64,000 bases of DNA from Betaproteobacteria bacterium GR16-43. Lineage in GTDB: Bacteria > Pseudomonadota > Gammaproteobacteria > Burkholderiales > Usitatibacteraceae. Position 1 is the stretch's first letter. Each line of letters begins with the position of its first letter. This document shows positions 53,614-61,558 of this stretch, one piece after another. The position numbers and the translations under genes were made by a program. The notes under the pieces are model-generated. The model was not told the DNA's origin and made no database searches. It was given only the letters and a program-made list of their open reading frames with translations. The stretch lies in contig CP019169.1 of the NCBI GenBank assembly GCA_001953215.1, positions 3,286,001 to 3,350,000 on the forward strand, given 5' to 3'.

Positions 53614-54459
53614 ATGGTTCGAATCGGCAAGATTTTCACTTCGTCGTTCATCATCGTGCTGTCGCTCGCGATCCTGGGGGGATGCGCGGGCATGTACGGC
53701 CAGGTGCGGAACCGGCAGGCGGCCAGCGTCGTCGAGTATCTGTACCCCGCTTCGCAACCGGTGCCGGCGAGCGAAACCGTCACGCGCCTGAAGCTTCCCG
53801 TGCGGGTGGGCATCGCGTTCGTGCCTGCGGGCCGGATGGGCGTAAAGCAGATTCCGGAAGCCGAGCGCAACGCGATGCTGGAGCGGGTGAAGGCCTCGTT
53901 CGCGGAGCGTCCGTTCATTTCGAAGATCGAGGTCATCCCCGAGGCGTACCTGCAGCCGAAGGGCGGTTTCGCGAACCTGGACCAGGTGGCGCGTATGTTC
54001 CAGCTGGACGTGGTGTGCCTGCTTTCGTACGACCAGGTGCAATACGCCGACGACAACGCGCTCTCGATCCTCTACTGGACCGTCGTCGGGGCCTATGTCA
54101 TCCCCGCGACAAAGTACTCCACGCACACGCTGCTCGACGCGGCCGTGTTCGACGTCGAGAGCCGCCGCCTGCTGTTTCGCGCGCCCGGCGTGAGCCAGGC
54201 CGACGCGCGCCTTCCGCCGGCGTCTTCCAGCAACTACACGCGCCAGAGCCTGAACAAGGGCTTCAACGATGCGCTGGACGCGATGATCCCGGCCCTGCAC
54301 GGGGAGCTCGACCGCTTCCGCGAGCGCGTGAAGAACGATCCTGAAATGATGGTGAAGGTCGAGCCGCGCGCCGGTGGAGTGCGAACCGGGGGTGCGATCG
54401 ATCTCGGAGCGCTCGCGCTGCTGCTCGGCGTCGGGGTCGCGTATGCACGCCGCCGATGA
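53614..54459 (+). CDS. Rhombotarget lipoprotein with GlyGly-CTERM tail
   Basis: A 281-residue exported lipoprotein: signal and lipobox LAILGGC (Cys24), a soluble domain of about 210 residues (VGIAFVPAG, FQLDVVCLLSYDQVQY), then the sorting tail GGAIDLGALALLLGVGVAY and RRR at the very end. Gly-Gly, hydrophobic helix and Arg cluster are the GlyGly-CTERM signal cut by rhombosortases. The rhombosortase gene overlaps its last 17 bases, the arrangement of the dedicated rhombotarget lipoprotein/rhombosortase pair. Having both an N-terminal lipid anchor and a removable C-terminal tail is characteristic of this family. The function of the soluble part is unknown. Confidence 0.88.
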   Translation: MVRIGKIFTSSFIIVLSLAILGGCAGMYGQVRNRQAASVVEYLYPASQPVPASETVTRLKLPVRVGIAFVPAGRMGVKQIPEAERNAMLERVKASFAERPFISKIEVIPEAYLQPKGGFANLDQVARMFQLDVVCLLSYDQVQYADDNALSILYWTVVGAYVIPATKYSTHTLLDAAVFDVESRRLLFRAPGVSQADARLPPASSSNYTRQSLNKGFNDALDAMIPALHGELDRFRERVKNDPEMMVKVEPRAGGVRTGGAIDLGALALLLGVGVAYARRR

Positions 54460-54904
54460 AGGGTGGCGGCTCGCGGGCGCCTTCGTGCTCCACTGGGGCA
54501 CGGCGCATGCGATCGTGAACGCACTCGCGTTGATTGCGCTTGCGGGACTCGTCGCGTGGAAGGAATCGTGGGGCGCCGTCGCGCGCGTGGCGAGCCTGGC
54601 CTTCGCGGCGCAGGCGTTGGTGCTGCTCGCGTGGAATCCCGAGGCGTATCGCGGGGCTTCGGGTTTTGTCTACGCGCTGGCGGCTTATGCGGCGGTACGG
54701 GCCGGAGCGATCGGGCTCGCGTGCGCCGGGGCGGGGTACCTCACGGCCCAGGCCTTGGGGATGTCTTCCACGTTGCTACCGGAAGGCATCTCGCCGGCCT
54801 GGCCCGTGCATGCAGCGGGAGCCGCAAGCGGGGCGCTTGCGGCCGTGCTTCAGGACTTGCCGTCGAAGATCCGGATCTTCTTCTTGTGCGAGCCGTCGAG
54901 GTAA
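54443..54904 (+). CDS. Rhombosortase (rhomboid-family GlyGly-CTERM serine protease)
   Basis: A 153-residue intramembrane protease. GWRLAGAFVLHWGTAHAIVN (about 7-26) carries the His/His/Asn of rhomboid helix 2. GASGFVYALAAY has the catalytic Ser73 and PVHAAGAASG the catalytic His123. It cleaves GlyGly-CTERM tails in the inner membrane, here presumably that of the overlapping upstream lipoprotein gene. The protein starts directly before helix 2, so the usual first helix is missing and the enzyme is unusually short. Its last 55 bases overlap the convergent gene at 54850-55272. Confidence 0.85.
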   Translation: MHAADEGWRLAGAFVLHWGTAHAIVNALALIALAGLVAWKESWGAVARVASLAFAAQALVLLAWNPEAYRGASGFVYALAAYAAVRAGAIGLACAGAGYLTAQALGMSSTLLPEGISPAWPVHAAGAASGALAAVLQDLPSKIRIFFLCEPSR

Positions 54905-55272
54905 CCGACGTGGTAGTGCGCGGATTTCGGCGTGGCCGAGCAGGAGGCTTCCTTGGACTGCGCCCGCTTGATGCTGAAGGTCTTCCAGACGGCTTCCGAC
55001 GAGAGGTCGGTGTCGAGCTGGAACTGCAGTTCCGGCGACTTCGGCGCGTCCTTGTACGCCCAGCACATGTACTCCGCCGCACCGGGCGCGAGGGTCACGG
55101 GCCGCCAGTCGCGGTCGCCCCAGCGGAAGCGGTACTTGATGGTCGACTGGATGTTGTTGTGCAGGCAAGCGCAACCATAACCCTCGGCGGCAACGGCACC
55201 GCCGGACTGGATCATTCCCGCGGCACCGATCAGGGCCACCGCGAACAGCCGTACGCCATGTTTCTTGATCAT
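54850..55272 (-). CDS. Secreted hypothetical protein, 140 aa
   Basis: A 140-residue exported protein with a signal peptide (to about residue 28, GGAVAA) and a mature region with four Cys (CACLHNN, YMCWAY, EASCSAT), probably disulfide-bonded. Mature segments IQSTIKYRFRWGDRDWRPV and LDGSHKKKIRIFDGKS suggest a small beta domain. GGGAGA (55281-55286) is a fair ribosome site, and TATGCT on the minus strand (55302-55307) a plausible -10. No family was recognised. Confidence 0.75.
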   Translation of the reverse strand: MIKKHGVRLFAVALIGAAGMIQSGGAVAAEGYGCACLHNNIQSTIKYRFRWGDRDWRPVTLAPGAAEYMCWAYKDAPKSPELQFQLDTDLSSEAVWKTFSIKRAQSKEASCSATPKSAHYHVGYLDGSHKKKIRIFDGKS

Positions 55273-55337
55273 TTATTGTTTCTCCCGTGGTTGGGACAAA
55301 AAGCATACACCGCCGGCCGACGCGGGTATTACATCTG

Positions 55338-56459
55338 TCACGCCGTCGTACCCCAGACCTCCTTCGCGATCTCGACGATGAGCTTCAGCTTCGTGGCCTG
55401 CGCCTCGCGTGCGATGTCGTTGCCATGGACGGTGCTCGAAAATCCGCATTGCGGCGAAAGGCAGAGTTGCTCGAGCGGCGCGAAGCGCGCGGCTTCGTCG
55501 ATCCGGCGCTTCAACGTGTCCTTCGATTCGAGCTCGCCCACTTTCGTCGTGACGAGGCCCAGCACCACGGTCTTGTCGCGCGGCACGAAGCGCAGCGGCG
55601 AGAAATCCCCCGAGCGTGGGTCGTCGTACTCGAGGAAGTAGCCGTCCACCTCCAACTCGTTGAAGAGCACCTCGGCCACCGGCTCGTAGCTGCCCTCGGC
55701 GACCCAGGCGCTCTTGAAGTTGCCGCGGCACAGGTGCGTGCAGATGGTCATGCCCTTCGGCCGGTCCTTGATCGCCGCGTTGATGAGACGCGCGTAGCGA
55801 TGCGGCAACTCGTCGGGATCGTCGCCGCGGCTGCGGGCGCCTTCGCGCATCTTCGGATCGCAAAGATAGGCGAGGTTGGTGTCGTCCAGCTGCAGGTAGG
55901 TGCAGCCCGCGGCCGCCAGCGCGCGGATCTCGTCGCGATAGCACGCCGCGATGTCCTCGAAGAATTCCTCGATGTCGGGGTACGCCTCCCGGCTAATCGC
56001 GCCGCGCCCGCCACGGAAATGCAGCATCGTGGGCGAGGGGATCGTGAGCTTGGGCACGCGTTTCGTGACGGACTTCAGGAACGTGAAGTCCTCGACCATG
56101 ATCGGCTTAGCGTGCCGCACCTTGCCCACCACGTGCATCACCGGCGGCGCGAAATCGACGTTGCCGGTGGCGGTGTGGAAATGCGAAGCCATTCCGGCGC
56201 GGGTCTCGACACCGTCCAACTGCTCGAGGAAGTCGATGTGGAAATAGGTGCGGCGGAACTCGCCGTCGGTGACCGCGTCCAGGCCGAGGTCCTCCTGGAA
56301 GCGGACGACCTCGCGGATGGCCTGGTCTTCAACGCGACGCAGCTCGGCTTTGGGAATCTCGCCCTTCTTGTGGCGCTCGCGGGCGTCGAGGAGTTCCTTG
56401 GGTCGCAGGAAACTGCCGACGTGGTCCGCACGGTAAGGGGGATGGGTTCGCTTCGTCAT
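55338..56459 (-). CDS. MetE C-terminal-like cobalamin-independent methyltransferase
   Basis: A 373-residue protein related to the C-terminal half of methionine synthase MetE (COG0620). RADHVGSFLRP opens the barrel, DAVTDGEFRRTYFHIDFL follows, and the zinc ligands appear as ICTHLCRGNF (His and Cys), an intermediate Glu, and LSPQCGFSS (last Cys). Such stand-alone forms (YxjG/YxjH-like) transfer methyl groups to homocysteine or thiols from donors other than polyglutamyl folate. The ATG at 56459 begins the family sequence; codons further upstream do not fit. It diverges from the TPR-methyltransferase gene. Confidence 0.92.
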   Translation of the reverse strand: MTKRTHPPYRADHVGSFLRPKELLDARERHKKGEIPKAELRRVEDQAIREVVRFQEDLGLDAVTDGEFRRTYFHIDFLEQLDGVETRAGMASHFHTATGNVDFAPPVMHVVGKVRHAKPIMVEDFTFLKSVTKRVPKLTIPSPTMLHFRGGRGAISREAYPDIEEFFEDIAACYRDEIRALAAAGCTYLQLDDTNLAYLCDPKMREGARSRGDDPDELPHRYARLINAAIKDRPKGMTICTHLCRGNFKSAWVAEGSYEPVAEVLFNELEVDGYFLEYDDPRSGDFSPLRFVPRDKTVVLGLVTTKVGELESKDTLKRRIDEAARFAPLEQLCLSPQCGFSSTVHGNDIAREAQATKLKLIVEIAKEVWGTTA

Positions 56460-56553
56460 CGCGATCGGCTCCGGGAAGGGTTGGAGCGAATATAGCGCCG
56501 GTACGCCGTGGCCCAAACCGCACGGGCCGGTAATCGCACAGCGGATTTCTCCC

Positions 56554-56559
56554 TACAAT
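56554..56559 (+). promoter_or_regulatory. -10-like hexamer just before the TPR-methyltransferase gene
   Basis: TACAAT ends 5 bases before the ATG at 56565 with no Shine-Dalgarno between, repeating the arrangement seen at 3493-3498. Confidence 0.4.
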
Positions 56560-56564
56560 GCGGC

Positions 56565-58664
56565 ATGACCGATCCCCAGCAGGCCGAAGCCCATTACCAG
56601 GCCGGCAGCACGCTCCACGCGCAGGGCCGCTTGAACGAGGCGATCGCGCTCTACGCGCAGGCCATCGCGGCGAATCCAGCCCACTCCGAAGCGCACAACA
56701 ATCTCGGCTCGGCGTTCCAGTCGCTCGGCCGCCGGCCCGAAGCGGTGGAGAGTTTCGGACGGGCGGTCTCGTGCAATCCCGCGTCGGCCTACTTTCGCTA
56801 CAACTTCGGCACCGCGCTCCAGGACGTGGGCCGGCTCGACGAGGCCGTCGCGCAGTACCAGCACGCGTTGGCGGTCATGCCCCAACTGGCGCCCGCGCAC
56901 TTCAACATCGCCAACGCGCGCAAGGACCAGGGCCGGTTCGAGGAGGCGGTGGCCGCCTATCGCAAGGCGGTCACGCTGAAGCCGGACTACGCGGAGGCCT
57001 TCAACAACCTCGGCTGGGTGCTCGCGTCGTTGGGCCGGACCGAGGAGGCCATCGCCAGCTATCGAAAGACATTGGCGCTCGTGCCGGGCGTCGGAGTGCC
57101 GCATCACAACCTGGCCCGGGTCTTCCTCGGCCTCGGGCGCTACGACGAGGCGCTGGAGAGTTGCACGCGGGCGCTTTCCCTCGGCGAGACCCCGGAGTAC
57201 CGGGCGACGTTTGCCGAATGCCTCCGCCACATCGAATTCACCCGGGCCGATCCCGCGCTGAGGCGCTATGCGGCGCGCGCCCTGTCCGATCCGTGGGCGC
57301 GGCCGGTGGATCTCGCGCGTGCGGGCGTGCGCCTCGCGAAGCTCCTGCCGGCCTCCGAATGGCCGGGAGACGCGCTGGTGCTCGCGCTGCTGGCGAGCGC
57401 GCCGGTCACGGACCCCGGGATGGAACGCGAGCTCACGCGCCTGAGGCGGATCCTGCTGGAAGAGTCCGCACGGGCCGGCGTGGGCGGGGTGGAGGACATC
57501 GCGCCGTCCGCATTCCATTGCGCCCTCGCACGCCAATGTCTTCTCAACGAGTTCGTGTTCAGCCAGTCCGAAGAAGAGGTCGCGCTGGCCAACGAGCTGC
57601 GCGCGATGCTCGAAGCGTCGCTCGTGACGGGCAAGCCGGTGCCGGCCTCGTGGGTCGTGGCGGTCGCCAGCTACTTTCCGCTGCGGTGGCTCGCCTCGGC
57701 GCCCGCGTTGCTCGAGCGAAGCTGGCCCGACGGCCTGCAGGTCCTGCTGGACGAACACATCGTGCAGCCGCTGCGGGAACGAGCCGAGCGCGAGACCGTC
57801 GCGCGCCTCACGCCCGTCGAGGAGGGTGTCTCGCGTTCGGTACAGCAGCAGTACGAAGAGAATCCGTATCCGCGCTGGCAGCGCTTGCCGCCCGCGCCGC
57901 CGCCGTCCGCGCCGTCCGCGGGCCTGCAGGTGCTCGTGGCCGGGTGTGGAACGGGGCGGGAGCCGATCGAGCTGGCGTCGCAATTCGAAGGCGCGCGCAT
58001 CCTCGCGATCGATCTCAGCCTCGCGAGCCTGGGCTACGCGAAGCGCAAGGCCGTGGAGCTGGGGCGCACGAACATCGAGTTCGCGCAGGCCGACATCCTC
58101 GCGCTGGGCCCATTGGGCAAGACCTTCGACTTCATTTCGTCGGTCGGCGTGTTGCACCACATGGCCGATCCGGCCGCGGGGCTGCGGCAATTGGTGGCGT
58201 TGCTTCGTCCGGGCGGCACGATGCTCCTGGGCCTCTACAGCGAAGCGGCGCGACGCGGCGTCGTTGCCGCACGGCAGTACATCGCCGAGCGCGGATACGC
58301 CCCGGATGCGGAAGGCATACGCCGATGCCGGGCCGACCTGATGGCGCTCGATGACGCGTCACCGCTGAAGGGGGTCACGGCGTTCCACGATTTCTACGCG
58401 ATGAGCGAATGCCGCGATCTCCTGTTCCATGTCCAGGAGCATCGCTTCACGTTGCTGCAGGTCGCGGAATTGCTCGCGAATGCCGGATTGGCTTTCACGG
58501 GGTTCGTCCTGGATCCGCAAGTCTTCCGGGAATACGCGAAGCGCTTTCCGGACGATGCCGCGGGCACGAACCTGCGGAACTGGGCCGCGTTCGAGGAAGC
58601 GACGCCGGAAGCTTTTTCCGGGATGTACGTTTTCCTCGCTCGCAAGGCCGGCGAAAGAGCCTGA
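56565..58664 (+). CDS. TPR-repeat protein fused to a SAM methyltransferase
   Basis: A 699-residue soluble fusion. Residues about 5-235 contain six or so tetratricopeptide repeats (AEAHYQAGSTLHAQGRLNEA, AEAFNNLGWVLASLGRTEEA and others). A spacer of about 200 residues follows (235-430). The C-terminal class I methyltransferase has VLVAGCGTGREPIELA (about 465-480), ILAIDLS, QADILALG and FISSVGVLHHMADP. TPR-methyltransferase fusions often modify proteins or glycans captured by the repeats; the target is unknown. It is followed by the carbonic anhydrase gene. Confidence 0.9.
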   Translation: MTDPQQAEAHYQAGSTLHAQGRLNEAIALYAQAIAANPAHSEAHNNLGSAFQSLGRRPEAVESFGRAVSCNPASAYFRYNFGTALQDVGRLDEAVAQYQHALAVMPQLAPAHFNIANARKDQGRFEEAVAAYRKAVTLKPDYAEAFNNLGWVLASLGRTEEAIASYRKTLALVPGVGVPHHNLARVFLGLGRYDEALESCTRALSLGETPEYRATFAECLRHIEFTRADPALRRYAARALSDPWARPVDLARAGVRLAKLLPASEWPGDALVLALLASAPVTDPGMERELTRLRRILLEESARAGVGGVEDIAPSAFHCALARQCLLNEFVFSQSEEEVALANELRAMLEASLVTGKPVPASWVVAVASYFPLRWLASAPALLERSWPDGLQVLLDEHIVQPLRERAERETVARLTPVEEGVSRSVQQQYEENPYPRWQRLPPAPPPSAPSAGLQVLVAGCGTGREPIELASQFEGARILAIDLSLASLGYAKRKAVELGRTNIEFAQADILALGPLGKTFDFISSVGVLHHMADPAAGLRQLVALLRPGGTMLLGLYSEAARRGVVAARQYIAERGYAPDAEGIRRCRADLMALDDASPLKGVTAFHDFYAMSECRDLLFHVQEHRFTLLQVAELLANAGLAFTGFVLDPQVFREYAKRFPDDAAGTNLRNWAAFEEATPEAFSGMYVFLARKAGERA

Positions 58665-58689
58665 TTCCGTCGCGGGCACAGCGCCCATG

Positions 58690-58695
58690 TAAAAT
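58690..58695 (+). promoter_or_regulatory. -10-like hexamer just before the carbonic anhydrase gene
   Basis: TAAAAT ends 6 bases before the ATG at 58702; no ribosome site fits between them. A third example of a promoter-like box directly abutting a start codon. Confidence 0.4.
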
Positions 58696-58701
58696 CACGG
58701 C

Positions 58702-59343
58702 ATGCGCCCGCTATCACACCTCTTCGAGAACAACCGGGCCTGGTCCGAGCGCAGGCGCCGCGAAGACCCGGAATTCTTCTCCCGCCTTTCGCGCCAGCAA
58801 CGCCCCAACTACCTGTGGATCGGCTGTGCCGACAGCCGCGTGCCCGCCAACGAGATCGTCGACCTCGCGCCGGGCGAGCTCTTCGTGCACCGGAACATCG
58901 CCAACGTGGTCGTGCACAGCGACTTGAATTGCCTGTCGGTGATGCAGTTCGCGGTGGACGTGCTGAAGGTCGAGCACATCATCGTCTGCGGCCACTATGG
59001 ATGCAGCGGCGTGGGCGTCGCCCTGCAGGGCCAGCGCGTGGGGCTTGCCGACAACTGGCTTCGCCACGTGCAGGACGTCAACGCCAAGCATGCGGCGCGC
59101 CTCTCGAAGATCCTCGACATCCCGCACAAGATAGACCTCCTGTGCGAGCTGAACGTGATCGAGCAGGTCGGCAACGTGTGCCAGACCACGATCGTGCAGG
59201 ACGCCTGGGAGCGCGGGCAGGCGCTGATGGTCCATGGCTGGGCCTACGGGATCCAGGATGGCCTGGTGCGCGACCTCGGCACCTCGGTCTCCAGGCCGCA
59301 CGAAGTGGTCCGCGCGTACGACGCGGCGCTCGCCGCGCTCTGA
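58702..59343 (+). CDS. can: Beta-carbonic anhydrase
   Basis: A 213-residue cytosolic zinc enzyme hydrating CO2 to bicarbonate. The zinc ligands are in IGCADSRVPANEI (Cys, with the adjoining Asp-Arg dyad) and HIIVCGHYGCSGV (His and Cys). PGELFVHRNIANVV and VHGWAYGIQDGLV are typical of the E. coli Can clade. The sequence is ordinary in length. The dioxygenase gene begins 4 bases later, so they may share a transcript. Confidence 0.96.
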   Translation: MRPLSHLFENNRAWSERRRREDPEFFSRLSRQQRPNYLWIGCADSRVPANEIVDLAPGELFVHRNIANVVVHSDLNCLSVMQFAVDVLKVEHIIVCGHYGCSGVGVALQGQRVGLADNWLRHVQDVNAKHAARLSKILDIPHKIDLLCELNVIEQVGNVCQTTIVQDAWERGQALMVHGWAYGIQDGLVRDLGTSVSRPHEVVRAYDAALAAL

Positions 59344-59347
59344 CCCC

Positions 59348-60076
59348 ATGGTGAGGAAGGACCTCCTGGAGCGCATCCGGGGCGAGGGGTTCGCCTTCGT
59401 GCCCGGCCGCGAGCTGGAGGCATTGCTGCCCATCTCCGCTTCGGACTGGACTGCCTTCGCGGACAGCTGGGCCGAACTTCCGCTCGACACGCACTTGCCC
59501 GACGGCCATCGCTATCGCCGCCGGCGCCACGCGACGTTGTCTGCCCGCTCGGGCGAAACCGCCGCGCGCCTCGAGCCGCACCAGCCGCACTACCAGGGCC
59601 TCGAGTACAACAAGCTGGTCGGCGGCATCGAGCGCTGGTTCGAGCCGATCCATCCGGAGATCCTCGGCGGCGAGACGTTTCGCGGCGTGCTCGGGTTCTG
59701 CCTCTCGTTCTTCGGCGCGCTGCGGCCGGACACGAACTGGCACATCGAATGCCACCAGTTCCGCATCGAGGCGCGCGCCGATGCCCTCGGCCTGCCCACG
59801 CCCGAGGGCATGCATCGCGATGGCGTGGACTACGTGCTGGTGATGCTGGTGAACCGAGACAACATCCGCAGCGGCACGACTTCGGTCCATGCGCCGGACG
59901 GCAAGCTGCTCGGCAGCTTCACGCTCGAGGCCGCGTTCGACTCGGCGCTGGTGGACGACCATCGCGTGATGCACGGCGTGACCGCGGTGCATCCGGTGGA
60001 TCCCTCGCGGCCCGCCAGCCGGGATGTGCTGGTGGTCACGCTGCGAGCTAGCGATCGAGGCCGAAGAAGTCCCTGA
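59348..60076 (+). CDS. 2-oxoglutarate/Fe(II) dioxygenase family protein (PF10014-like)
   Basis: A 242-residue cytosolic protein. RYRRRRHATLSA near residue 50 and TNWHIECHQFRIEA in the middle precede the iron motif EGMHRDGVDYVLVMLVNR (His-x-Asp at about 158-160); the distal His is in ALVDDHRVMHGVTAV, and a C-terminal Arg for 2-oxoglutarate follows. The layout matches the amino-acid dioxygenase family that includes isoleucine 4-hydroxylase. The substrate, presumably a free amino acid, is not identified. Its 3' end overlaps the MscS gene by 29 bases. Confidence 0.86.
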   Translation: MVRKDLLERIRGEGFAFVPGRELEALLPISASDWTAFADSWAELPLDTHLPDGHRYRRRRHATLSARSGETAARLEPHQPHYQGLEYNKLVGGIERWFEPIHPEILGGETFRGVLGFCLSFFGALRPDTNWHIECHQFRIEARADALGLPTPEGMHRDGVDYVLVMLVNRDNIRSGTTSVHAPDGKLLGSFTLEAAFDSALVDDHRVMHGVTAVHPVDPSRPASRDVLVVTLRASDRGRRSP

Positions 60077-61541
60077 TGCGCGTGAGGATCACGTCCGACG
60101 TGGACGCCTTCATCGATCCGTTCGATTCCGCCGCGATCGCGTTCAGGCGGTCTTCCTCGCGCGTCGCGAGCACCCGCGAGATCTCCTTCGCGACGTCGGG
60201 CCGCGCACGGAGGATCGCCTCGAGGCTCGCCTTGTCGAGGCGGTAGCATTCCACGTCCGTGCGCGCGATCACGGTCGCGCCGCGCGGTTCGCCGGTCATG
60301 AGCCCCATCTCGCCGAAGGCGCTGCCGGCCAATAGCGTCGCGAGGGGATGCTTTCCGGTCGGCGATTCGTGCACGACTTCGGCGCGGCCCGCATCGAGGA
60401 TGTAGAGCCAATGCGCGACGTCGCCCTGGCGCGTGATCGTGTCGCCCTTCACGAAGGGCGCGTGAACCAGCTTCGACGCGAGCTGGCTGCGTTCCTCTTC
60501 GGTGAGGCTGCCGAAGAGCTCGCAATGCGCGAGCACCCGGGCATTGCGTTCGCGTTCGCGCGCGGTGTTCAGCGCGCGGGTCGCTTCGTCGTCTGTGATC
60601 TGCAGCTCTTCCTGGTACGGCACGCCGATCTTCATGCCCTTGCGCTCGAGGGACGCGAGCACGTGGGCGCGGACCAGCGAATCCGTCGGATCGTCGATCT
60701 GCGGGTTGGTGAGGAAGTAGCGCAGGGCGTAGGTGCCGTAGCGCGGCCCGATCTCGAGCAGCACGGCGTTGGCCGCCGGCTCGCTGGCAACATTCGGGAT
60801 CTCGGCGTCCCGCACGGCGCGTTCCAGCGCCGCGCAGACCGCCGTGGGCGACGCGGCCAGGTCCACGTTCACGCGCACCCACCGGCGCCACAGCGGTCTT
60901 GGATCCGAGCGCGAGCCCACGATCAGGAAGCGGTTGGACATGAGCCAGCTATTCGGGAAGACCACCGTCTCGCGGTTGCGGGTCTCGATCGCCACGTGGC
61001 GCCAGCGGACTTCCACCACGCGCCCCGACACGCCGTCGATCACGACCCAGTCGCCGACGCGAATGGATTCGTCGAGTTGCAGGACCACGCCGCCCAGCAG
61101 GTTGCCGAGCGTGTCCTTCATCGAGAAGGCGAGCACCGCGGTGATGACCGCGGAGGTGGCGAGCAGGCTGCCCACGTCCACGCCCGCGAGGCGGAACCAC
61201 ACGATGCCCCACGCGAAGAACACGCCGGTGACCACGAGGTCCTCGACGATGCGCGGGGCTTCGAAACGCAGGGCGGGCAGGAGCACGCGGAACACGAACA
61301 TCGCCGCGAGCCGCAGCAGCACCAGGCCCACGAGGATCGAGGCGCCGTCGGCGACCCAGCCTGCGACGCGGGCGGCCATGCCGCCTTCGGCCGCGTGGCC
61401 CGCCACCTCGCCGATGAAGGCTAGGAGGAGGATCACGAGGTGGTTGCGGACGCTCGCGCGGTCAGCGGGGCGAAGCGCCAGGAGCCCGAGGCCGAGCACG
61501 AGCGCGACCAGCGCCGCGTACCCGACCTCGTCGCGGAACAT
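60048..61541 (-). CDS. MscS-type channel with C-terminal cyclic-nucleotide-binding domain
   Basis: A 497-residue inner-membrane protein of the bacterial cyclic-nucleotide-gated branch of the MscS superfamily. Helices fill about 1-150; the pore-lining/gate region is in LLATSAVITAVLAFSMKDTL and LGNLLGGVVLQLDESIRVGD, followed by the MscS beta domain (VVEVRWRHVAIETRNRETVV). The C-terminal cNMP domain (about 350-480) has RQGDVAHWLYILDAGRAEVV and the phosphate cassette FGEMGLMTGEPRGATVIA with Glu and Arg. ATG at 61541 is used, 17 bases after the malic enzyme stop. It may release solutes or ions in response to cAMP. Confidence 0.93.
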   Translation of the reverse strand: MFRDEVGYAALVALVLGLGLLALRPADRASVRNHLVILLLAFIGEVAGHAAEGGMAARVAGWVADGASILVGLVLLRLAAMFVFRVLLPALRFEAPRIVEDLVVTGVFFAWGIVWFRLAGVDVGSLLATSAVITAVLAFSMKDTLGNLLGGVVLQLDESIRVGDWVVIDGVSGRVVEVRWRHVAIETRNRETVVFPNSWLMSNRFLIVGSRSDPRPLWRRWVRVNVDLAASPTAVCAALERAVRDAEIPNVASEPAANAVLLEIGPRYGTYALRYFLTNPQIDDPTDSLVRAHVLASLERKGMKIGVPYQEELQITDDEATRALNTARERERNARVLAHCELFGSLTEEERSQLASKLVHAPFVKGDTITRQGDVAHWLYILDAGRAEVVHESPTGKHPLATLLAGSAFGEMGLMTGEPRGATVIARTDVECYRLDKASLEAILRARPDVAKEISRVLATREEDRLNAIAAESNGSMKASTSDVILTRIRDFFGLDR

Positions 61542-61558
61542 GCCGGAGAACGACAGGG

